Below are positions 7,730-13,880 of a stretch of 23,900 nt of DNA, piece after piece. This stretch comes from DATHWB01 sp040902855 (GTDB lineage: Bacteria > Actinomycetota > Acidimicrobiia > Spongiisociales > ZC4RG35): the NCBI GenBank assembly GCA_040902855.1, contig JBBDWN010000089.1, positions 1 through 23,900 on the forward strand. The letters run 5' to 3'. The position numbers were made by a program, and so were the translations under genes. Numbering within the stretch: the first letter of the stretch is position 1; the number at the start of each line of letters is the position of its first letter. The notes beneath the pieces are model-generated. The model was not told where the DNA came from and ran no database searches. It was given only the letters and a program-made list of their open reading frames with translations.

Positions 7730-8613
7730 GCGCTGTCGGCTTCGTCGGAATCGGCATCATGGGCAGCGGCATGTCGCGCAATCTGGTCGCCGCCGGCCAC
7801 GACGTCATCGTATGGAATCGGACGAGAACCAAGGCTGAGGCGATCGAGGGGGCGACCGTGGCCGACTCGCCGCGCGCAGTCGCCGCCGCATGTGACGTGG
7901 TGCTCATCTGCGTATCGGACAGTGCGGACGTCGAGGCCGTCGTGCAGGGCGAGAACGGAATTCTGGCCGGGCTCCGTCCTGACGCTCTCGTGGTGGACCA
8001 CAGCACGATCAGTCCCCGCGTGACCCGGGAACTGGCCGAACTGGTCGCCTCCGCCGGAGGGTCGTGGGTCGACGCTCCCGTCTCAGGCGGCTCGGAAGGT
8101 GCGGCCAACGGGACGCTCTCGATCATGGTCGGAGGCGACGCGGCCGATGTCGCCAGGGCGATGCCGTACTTCGAGGCGATGGGAAAGACCATCACCCACG
8201 TGGGGCCGGTCGGTTCGGGACAACTCGTCAAGATCGTCAACCAGATGCTCGTCGTGGTCAACCAATTGGCGGTGTCCGAATCGCTGCTCTTCGCCCAGGC
8301 TGCCGGCCTCGACCTCGACGCCACCTTGAGCGCCGTCACCGGGGGTGCGGCTGGATCGTGGATGCTCGCCAATCGCGGCCCGCAGATGATCGAACGCGAT
8401 TGGCGACCCGGATTCACCATCGACCTGCAGCTGAAGGACATCCGTCTGGTGCTCGAAGCCGCAGACGAGCTTGGAGTCCCCACGCTCGGCACCTCGATCG
8501 CCTTCCACCTCTACCGGACGCTACAGCAACAGGGGCTGGGGGCGGAGGGCAACCATGCGCTCGTCAAGGCGTTGGAGCAGATGACGGGGATCGAAGTCGG
8601 GCGGGGCCGATGA
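7726..8613 (+). CDS. NAD(P)-dependent beta-hydroxyacid dehydrogenase (3-hydroxyisobutyrate dehydrogenase-like)
   Basis: This 295-aa enzyme of the 6-phosphogluconate/3-hydroxyisobutyrate dehydrogenase family oxidises a beta-hydroxy acid with NAD(P). The dinucleotide motif GFVGIGIMG is at 5-13, the substrate segment DAPVSGG at 116-122, and GSGQLVKIVNQM contains the expected catalytic Lys169 with Asn172. An all-helical C-terminal domain follows. The GTG start overlaps the carboxylase stop and has GGAAGGAGGA 6 nt upstream. The context next to an acyl-CoA carboxylase suggests a branched-chain amino acid (valine-like) route, but tartronate semialdehyde reductase or an imine reductase-like activity cannot be excluded. 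Confidence 0.85.
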   Translation: MSAVGFVGIGIMGSGMSRNLVAAGHDVIVWNRTRTKAEAIEGATVADSPRAVAAACDVVLICVSDSADVEAVVQGENGILAGLRPDALVVDHSTISPRVTRELAELVASAGGSWVDAPVSGGSEGAANGTLSIMVGGDAADVARAMPYFEAMGKTITHVGPVGSGQLVKIVNQMLVVVNQLAVSESLLFAQAAGLDLDATLSAVTGGAAGSWMLANRGPQMIERDWRPGFTIDLQLKDIRLVLEAADELGVPTLGTSIAFHLYRTLQQQGLGAEGNHALVKALEQMTGIEVGRGR

Positions 8614-9422
8614 GCCATCCCGGATGGGAAGGCGATTCGATCCTCGACGACCTGGCCGCCGAGACCGAGTCTCTGTTGGTCGCGGTCGACGGGCTCGGGG
8701 AAGGTCCGGACGGCATCGACATGGTCACACCGTCCGAGCCGTGGACCGTGCGCGACCAGATCTCGCATCTCGCAGGCTTCGACGAGAAGGCCCGGGTCGC
8801 TGCGACCGACCCTGAGCGCTTCATGGCTGCGTTGAACGACGACTTCGCCGACGGCGGGGACGCCTTGATGGGGAGCCAGTTCTCCCGGGGCCGCGCTCTC
8901 TCGCCTGCGGACGTCGTCGAGTGGCTGCGAACGGAGCGGGCGGCGCTGATCGAGGCGTTCCGGGCGTCGGACCCGGAGGAGAGGATCCCCTGGTACGGCC
9001 CGCCGATGAGGACCCGTTCGTCGGCCGAAGCCCGGCTGATGGAGACGTGGGCGCACGGTGTGGACGTGGTGGACGCGCTCGGCGTCGTGCGAGAGCCGAC
9101 GGATCGACTCTTCCATGTCGCCGCGCTGGGAGTGAAGACGTTCCGCTTCTCTTTCCAGAATCGCGGGCTGGAGGTGCCTGACGCCAGGGTGCGGGTGGAG
9201 TTGACGGGCCCGTCCGGTGACGTGCGGACATGGAACGACGAAAGTGCCGATTTGGTGCGGGGCCCGGTCGAGGACTTCTGTCTGGTCGTCGCCCAACGCC
9301 GCCACCTCTCCGATACCGCGCTGGAGGTTTCGGGTCCCATCGCCGCCTCCTGGATGACCCACGCCCAAGTCTTCGCCGGCCCCCCCGGCCCCGGCCGAAA
9401 GTCCATTCGTACCCAGGGTTAG
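8610..9422 (+). CDS. TIGR03084 family protein (DinB/mycothiol-dependent maleylpyruvate isomerase-like fold)
   Basis: This 270-aa protein resembles the actinobacterial TIGR03084 family. The N-terminal half has a four-helix DinB-like region with WTVRDQISHLAGFDEKA (His at about 53) and ARLMETWAHGVDVVDALG, whose histidines fit the metal site of the fold. The C-terminal half is a small mixed domain with sterol-carrier-like character. No enzymatic role is established for the family. Its start overlaps the dehydrogenase stop in ATGA, so it is translationally coupled to the carboxylase operon. The last residues KSIRTQG and the TAG stop are encoded by the outer arm of a 58-bp palindromic repeat, so the C-terminus was probably reshaped when that repeat arrived. 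Confidence 0.8.
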   Translation: MSHPGWEGDSILDDLAAETESLLVAVDGLGEGPDGIDMVTPSEPWTVRDQISHLAGFDEKARVAATDPERFMAALNDDFADGGDALMGSQFSRGRALSPADVVEWLRTERAALIEAFRASDPEERIPWYGPPMRTRSSAEARLMETWAHGVDVVDALGVVREPTDRLFHVAALGVKTFRFSFQNRGLEVPDARVRVELTGPSGDVRTWNDESADLVRGPVEDFCLVVAQRRHLSDTALEVSGPIAASWMTHAQVFAGPPGPGRKSIRTQG

Positions 9423-9456
9423 ATCGGACCCCCACGTCCGATCCAGCCCGCGGAAG
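9399..9456 (-). repeat. 58-bp palindromic dispersed repeat, copy A
   Basis: Read on the minus strand it runs CTTCCGCGGGCTG, then the stem GATCGGAC-GTGGGG-GTCCGATC, then TAACCCTGGGTAC, a 5-nt variable spacer, and GGACTT. It matches copy C at 46 of 48 core positions. It covers the last seven codons and stop of the upstream plus-strand gene, and sits between two convergent genes. Confidence 0.9.
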
Positions 9457-9470
9457 AGGCGGTGAGTGCC

Positions 9471-10379
9471 TCAACCTGCCTGTGCGAGGAGAAGCCGGAT
9501 CGATTCGACGACCATCGCCGGCCGCTGTTCGACATCCTGCCAAGTGAAACGGATCACCCTCCAGCCGTGGAGGGCCGCGGTCCGATCCCGCAACCGGTCG
9601 GCCTCGAACGCCTCCAACTGACCGTGATACCGCCGCGAATCCCATTCGATCGCCAGCCTCTGCTCGGGATAGGCATCGTCGAATCGACGGCCGAGAGCCC
9701 ACGGGATCGGGTACTCGTGGATCGGCATCGGGAGTCCGGCCGTCGCGATGAGGTCCCGAGCGCGACGCTCGAGCTCGGACTGTGGGCGCATCTCTCCGCC
9801 GCGTGCCTCGATGACGGTCCGCATCGTCACCGTGCCCGGCTTGCCCTTTCGCGCGACCGATTGCGCAATGTCGGCCATCAGTGAGAAGTCCAGCGCGCCC
9901 CGACTCACGAGGTCGTCGACGATTGCCCCTATGTGCTTGGGGTGACGACCAGCCGCAATGTCGATGACCGTCCTCTCGACAGTGGTCACCGGGACCAGCC
10001 CGACTCGCACGATGTGCGACTCGTCGATGTCATGAGAGCGATGAGCCAGGACTTCTTCGAACTTGAACTGATGCGTGGTGCGGGAATGGACGGTCACAAC
10101 TGAACGGCCCTTGGGCAGTCGAGGGATGTCGTGGATCTCGGCGGCCGACTCATGAGAGACCACCGCCCGTTCGAGCACCGTGATGGCCGTCAGGAGGCTG
10201 TCGCGGTGATCCCGTATCGGGAACAGCCGGTACGCCCCGCGGCCGATCGACTTCCAACCATGCCGACGGACCTTGTTCCGCAGCTGGTTCGTGGTGAACC
10301 CAAGCTCGTCGAGAACAGGTGCAGTGACAACACCCCCGTGGGTAGCCGCGAACTCGCGGACTTGCTCGTCTCTCGTCAT
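9471..10379 (-). CDS. AbiEi-type winged-helix plus DUF559/Vsr-like nuclease-fold protein
   Basis: This 302-aa protein combines an N-terminal region like the AbiEi antitoxin winged helix (about 1-52, HGGVVTAPVLDELGFTTNQL then GRGAYRL) with a middle domain. The C-terminal domain (about 200-300) has the restriction-endonuclease-like pattern of DUF559/Vsr: SELERRARDL, FDDAYPEQRLAIEWDS with Asp234/235, Glu245 and Asp247, and a late GWRVIRFTW strand. The ATG at 10379 is chosen because upstream in-frame codons run into repeat copy B; AGGGTG lies about 7 nt before it. No toxin gene (AbiEii) is adjacent. Proteins of this build are common in actinobacteria and their function is not settled. It is bracketed by inverted repeats, which suggests mobility. 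Confidence 0.75.
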   Translation of the reverse strand: MTRDEQVREFAATHGGVVTAPVLDELGFTTNQLRNKVRRHGWKSIGRGAYRLFPIRDHRDSLLTAITVLERAVVSHESAAEIHDIPRLPKGRSVVTVHSRTTHQFKFEEVLAHRSHDIDESHIVRVGLVPVTTVERTVIDIAAGRHPKHIGAIVDDLVSRGALDFSLMADIAQSVARKGKPGTVTMRTVIEARGGEMRPQSELERRARDLIATAGLPMPIHEYPIPWALGRRFDDAYPEQRLAIEWDSRRYHGQLEAFEADRLRDRTAALHGWRVIRFTWQDVEQRPAMVVESIRLLLAQAG

Positions 10380-10427
10380 GCGCCGCACCCTGCGGCACGG
10401 GTACGACAAAACCCTCGCCACCGCGCT

Positions 10428-10485
10428 CTTCCGCGGGCTGGATCGGACCCCCACGTCCGATATAACCCTGGGTACGCGAGGACTT
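10428..10485 (+). repeat. 58-bp palindromic dispersed repeat, copy B (centre inverted)
   Basis: The outer parts match copy C in the same orientation: CTTCCGCGGGCTG on the left, TAACCCTGGGTAC and GGACTT on the right. The central loop between the GATCGGAC/GTCCGAT arms reads CCCCAC instead of GTGGGG, so it is the exact reverse complement. It ends 2 nt before the metX stop codon, so it also sits at the 3' end of the metX message. Confidence 0.9.
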
Positions 10486-10487
10486 CT

Positions 10488-11684
10488 CTAGAGGGAGCCG
10501 ATGTCTTGGACGGTCAGGTCGTGCCAGCCGCCGAGGACGTCCTGGATAAGTGCCTCGTACAGGTGCGGTTCGGTCAGGAACGAGTCGTGGCCCTTCTCCG
10601 AGTGGAGCGTGAACCGCCTCACCGGCACCCCGGAAGCCAGCAGGGCGTTGTACATCTCCGTCTGCTCCTCGGGATAGAAGCACACGTCGGAGTCGACGGT
10701 GAACACCTGCCAGCGCTGATCGACACAGCGCGACAACACGTCTTCGATCGAGGCGCCACCCACTTCCCGTACGAGGTCGAAGTGCTGCCAGATGCGCATG
10801 ACGATCAGATAAGTGTTGGCGTCGAACCGCTCCACGAACTTCTCAGAGTGATGCAGCATGTAGGACTCGAGCGGACTCATGATCTCGTATCCGCCCAGAT
10901 CCACGTTTTGGACCACCTGACTTCGCGCCCGCTCCTTCAGCGCGGACAGCGACACGAACATCTTGTGGCCGATCGTGCGCGCAATCGACAGCCCCACATT
11001 CGGATGATCACGGTCGTAGTAGTCGCCGCCCGAGAAGTTGGGATCTCGCACGATCGCCATCATCTGCTCGAAGTTCAACAGGCCCTGCAACGTGGTCGTT
11101 CGCAACCCGGAAGCGATGGGAATGACGACGTCGACCCGGTCGGGATAACGGGTGGCAAAGACTGCGGCCATCATCCCGCCGACGGATCCGCCGAGCACCG
11201 CATGGACCTTCTCGATCCCCAACTCATCCAACAACTGCACCTGAGAGTCGACGATGTCGGTGAGCGTCACCTTCGGAAACGTCGACCCATAGCGGCGCCC
11301 GGTGGCCGGATCGATCGACGACGGGCCGGTCGACCCGTAACAGCCGCCCAGATAGTTCACACACAGCACGGCGTAACGGTCGGTGTCCATCGCCCGGCCG
11401 GGACCGATGAACCCATCCCACCATCCCCGATGGACCTCCTCGGTCCATCGGCCGTCGATTCCTTCGACACTCCTGTTGATCCCGGCGGCGTGCTGGCTGC
11501 CGGTGATGGCATGAAACACGACGACCAGGTTGTCCCGCGCCTCGTTGAGTTCGCCGTACATCTCGTAGGCGAGCGTGACCTCTTGAATCGTCTCGCCACC
11601 TTGGGTCTCGAAGGGGGTGACGAGCGTGTGATACCGGGTGGTCACCTCGCCGACGGATCGTCCAGGGTCCGTCATGTTCAACAT
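10488..11684 (-). CDS. metX: Homoserine O-acetyltransferase
   Basis: This 398-aa alpha/beta-hydrolase-fold enzyme acetylates homoserine with acetyl-CoA, activating it for sulfhydrylation to homocysteine. Family marks are HAITGSQHAAG (58-68), nucleophile Ser167 in GGSVGGMM, FSGGDYY (217-223), HSEKFVERFDANTYL (279-293), Asp333 in DSDVCFYP and His366 in GHDSFL. These give a complete Ser-Asp-His triad. The ATG at 11684 is 6 nt after AAGGAGAGG (11691-11699); a second ATG three codons in is possible. A longer frame to 12170 runs through the hydrolase gene and is rejected. It is the last gene of a leftward metY-hydrolase-metX run. A TTGACC at 11747-11752 on this strand could be part of an internal promoter. 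Succinyl versus acetyl preference is not tested. Confidence 0.92.
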   Translation of the reverse strand: MLNMTDPGRSVGEVTTRYHTLVTPFETQGGETIQEVTLAYEMYGELNEARDNLVVVFHAITGSQHAAGINRSVEGIDGRWTEEVHRGWWDGFIGPGRAMDTDRYAVLCVNYLGGCYGSTGPSSIDPATGRRYGSTFPKVTLTDIVDSQVQLLDELGIEKVHAVLGGSVGGMMAAVFATRYPDRVDVVIPIASGLRTTTLQGLLNFEQMMAIVRDPNFSGGDYYDRDHPNVGLSIARTIGHKMFVSLSALKERARSQVVQNVDLGGYEIMSPLESYMLHHSEKFVERFDANTYLIVMRIWQHFDLVREVGGASIEDVLSRCVDQRWQVFTVDSDVCFYPEEQTEMYNALLASGVPVRRFTLHSEKGHDSFLTEPHLYEALIQDVLGGWHDLTVQDIGSL

Positions 11685-11748
11685 CGCCAACCTCTCCTTC
11701 GGCGCCCGCGGACGCGGCTGGCGAGTGTGACACCTGCCGTTCGGACGG

Positions 11749-12549
11749 TCAATCGAACCACACCTGCGACAGCCATCCGACGACCGGTTCCGCCGCCAAC
11801 TCGGGGTGGTCGTAGATCGATGCGTGGGACCCGTCAGCGACCACGAACACCTCACTGTCCGCGATTGAGTCCGCCAGCCGTTGGCCGAGTTTGGCGGGGA
11901 CCATTCGATCATGCTCGCTGAGCACGATGACGGTCCGGGTCTTGATCCTCTCTGCCACCTTGCCGGCGTCCCACGCCGAGCAGGCCAGCAGATCCGTCGC
12001 CAATGATCCGGCATTCCGCTCGAGGAGACGCCGGTTTGCCCCGGCCATCCACAGCCCGGGCGAGGCGTGATGACCGAAGCGCGATCGCCCGGTGTGCGTC
12101 CACCCGACGATGAGATCTGCTGCCAGCTTCTCCTCACGCTCAGCTGCGTCCTGCAGGTCGGGATGAACACCCATGCGTTCGGTGGTGGCGTAGAGCGCGA
12201 GCCCGCGCATCCGCGTCGGGGCGGCCGCAGCCACCTGCATCGCGATCAGGGACCCCATCGAATGCCCGACGACCGTCACCTCGGTCCCGCCCGCTGCGTC
12301 GACCACACCGAGACACCAGTCGGCCATCTCCTCGATCGAACCCAGCGCCGGACCTTCGCTCTTGCCATGCGCGGGAAGGTCGACGGCCAGCGTCGGATAT
12401 CCGGCCGCCGCCAGCCGCCGGGTGAGAAAGCGCCAGATGGTGTGGTCGTTGCCTGCGCCATGCACGAGGAGCACCGCACCTTCCGAACAGTCCGGCACAA
12501 CGCCGCCGGTGTGAACGAAGGCTCGGCGCCCGTCGACGAAGAGTTCCAC
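11749..12549 (-). CDS. Alpha/beta hydrolase
   Basis: This 266-aa protein is a typical small alpha/beta-fold hydrolase. It has the oxyanion segment LLVHGAGND (27-35), nucleophile Ser97 in VVGHSMGS, acid Asp214 in VLSEHDRMVP and His242 in DGSHAS, so the triad is complete. A helical lid region lies at about 125-195. The start is GTG, 2 nt after the metY stop, so translation is coupled. The substrate is unknown. Its place between metY and metX is conserved-operon-like but its role in methionine synthesis is not established; an esterase or thioesterase that clears a side product is one guess. Confidence 0.85.
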   Translation of the reverse strand: MELFVDGRRAFVHTGGVVPDCSEGAVLLVHGAGNDHTIWRFLTRRLAAAGYPTLAVDLPAHGKSEGPALGSIEEMADWCLGVVDAAGGTEVTVVGHSMGSLIAMQVAAAAPTRMRGLALYATTERMGVHPDLQDAAEREEKLAADLIVGWTHTGRSRFGHHASPGLWMAGANRRLLERNAGSLATDLLACSAWDAGKVAERIKTRTVIVLSEHDRMVPAKLGQRLADSIADSEVFVVADGSHASIYDHPELAAEPVVGWLSQVWFD

Positions 12550-12551
12550 GC

Positions 12552-13847
12552 CTAGGCCTTCCCGGCCGCTCGCAGCGCCTGGGTGAGATCACCGGTCAGG
12601 TCGTCGACGTCCTCCAGCCCGACGGAAACCCGGATCAGATCCTCGCCGATTCCGGCGGTTGCCAACTGTTCGCCGGTCATCTGCTGATGGGTGGTGGATC
12701 CCGGGTGGATGACCAGGGATCGGAGGTCGCCGATGTTGGCGAGATGACTGAAGACCTCGACCGACTCGATGAATCGGGCCCCGGCAGCGCGGCCTCCTTC
12801 GATCCCGAAGGCGAGTACCGCCCCGCTACCACGCGGCATCATCGCCGCAGCCAGCTCGTGATCAGGATGCGATACCAGACCGGGATAGGCCACCCACCGC
12901 ACCATCTCGTGTCCTTCGAGGAAGGTCGCAATACGCATCGCGTTGGCCACATGCCGCTCCATGCGCACCGGCAGCGTCTCGCACCCCTGGATGAGGTGAA
13001 ACGCGGTGTCCGGACTCATCGATGCTCCAAAGTCGCGCAGCCCTTCGGCCCTCGCCCGGGCAGCAAAAGCGGACGGACCGAACTCGTCGACGAAGTCGAT
13101 CCCGTGATAACCCTCGTACGGTTCGGTGAGGGTCGGAAACCGCCCGGAACCCTCCCAATCGAACGTCCCGCCGTCGACCAGCACCCCTCCGATCACCGTT
13201 CCGTGACCGCCGATGAACTTGGTGGCCGAGTGGTACACGAGGTCGGCACCCCACTCGACGGGACGGCACAGATAGGGGGAGGCGAACGTGTTGTCGATCA
13301 GGAGCGGCACCCCGTTCCGATGTGCGGCGTCTGCCACCGCCCGGATGTCGAGCACGCTCATGATCGGGTTACCGATGGTCTCGCCGATCACGAGCCGCGT
13401 GTCCTCGGTGATGGCGTCGGAGATGGCGGCATGGTCCCGCGGGTCGACGAAGGTCGTCGAGATCCCGAAACGCGGCAGCGTGTTGACGAGCAGATTGACC
13501 GTGCCGCCGTACACCGCAGCAGAACACACGATGTGGCCGCCCTGTCCCATGAGCGTGGTGATGGCGATGTGCAACGCCGCCTGACCAGATGCGGTGGCGA
13601 CGGCGGCCACTCCGCCTTCAAGGGCGGCGATCCGCTGTTCGAAGACCGAAACGGTCGGATTGGAGATCCGGCTGTAGATGTGGCCAGGCACTTCGAGATT
13701 GAACAGGGAGGCGGCATGGGCGGTGTCTTCGAAAACGAACGACGCCGAGTGATAGATCGGTGTCGTTCTGGCACCGGTCGTCGGATCCGGCCGGGCTCCG
13801 GCGTGGATCGAGAGCGTGTCGAAGCCGGTGGTGTCAGGTTTGACCAT
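12552..13847 (-). CDS. metY: O-acetylhomoserine sulfhydrylase (aminocarboxypropyltransferase)
   Basis: This 431-aa PLP enzyme of the Cys/Met metabolism family makes homocysteine from O-acetylhomoserine and sulfide. It shows LSIHAGARPDPTTGARTTPIY (12-32), the dimer-phosphate segment YSRISNPT (58-65), ASGQAA (86-91) and the PLP lysine Lys210 in HSATKFIGGHG. Length (about 430 aa, longer than the roughly 390 of MetB/MetC) and the TTGARTTPIY opening favour MetY over cystathionine gamma-synthase. The ATG follows TATCGT by 6 nt with no ribosome binding site. The hydrolase and metX follow on the same strand, so the products of metX and metY act in sequence. Confidence 0.9.
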   Translation of the reverse strand: MVKPDTTGFDTLSIHAGARPDPTTGARTTPIYHSASFVFEDTAHAASLFNLEVPGHIYSRISNPTVSVFEQRIAALEGGVAAVATASGQAALHIAITTLMGQGGHIVCSAAVYGGTVNLLVNTLPRFGISTTFVDPRDHAAISDAITEDTRLVIGETIGNPIMSVLDIRAVADAAHRNGVPLLIDNTFASPYLCRPVEWGADLVYHSATKFIGGHGTVIGGVLVDGGTFDWEGSGRFPTLTEPYEGYHGIDFVDEFGPSAFAARARAEGLRDFGASMSPDTAFHLIQGCETLPVRMERHVANAMRIATFLEGHEMVRWVAYPGLVSHPDHELAAAMMPRGSGAVLAFGIEGGRAAGARFIESVEVFSHLANIGDLRSLVIHPGSTTHQQMTGEQLATAGIGEDLIRVSVGLEDVDDLTGDLTQALRAAGKA

Positions 13848-13853
13848 GCAGTC

Positions 13854-13859
13854 ACGATA
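13854..13859 (-). promoter_or_regulatory. Candidate -10 box (TATCGT) for leaderless metY operon
   Basis: On the minus strand TATCGT ends 6 nt before the metY ATG. It lies in the short 33-bp gap after the molybdopterin gene stop, so the met genes may have their own promoter although read-through is also possible. Confidence 0.4.
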
Positions 13860-13880
13860 TCCGACGGAGGTCCCGCAAAG

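Larger units (their letters stand above)
9399..10485 (-). mobile_element. Candidate repeat-bracketed cargo unit carrying one nuclease-like gene
   Basis: Copies A and B of the 58-bp repeat lie in inverted orientation at the two ends of this 1.09-kb segment. The gene at 9471-10379 is the only content. Inside the repeats A and B share a few more bases (CACCGC before CTCTTCC, with a 1-nt indel) that copy C lacks. No transposase is present and no target duplication was found outside the ends. It could be a non-autonomous element mobilised in trans, or two independent repeat insertions. Confidence 0.35.

Noticed and set aside
9399..9456. Repeat copy A as an intrinsic bidirectional terminator
   Set aside because: The position between convergent genes fits, but no U-tract follows the stem and copy C lies between divergent starts, so a general terminator role is not supported.
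10131..11921. Plus-strand open frame of 596 codons
   Set aside because: It is antisense to the nuclease-like gene and metX and crosses repeat copy B; no recognisable protein features.
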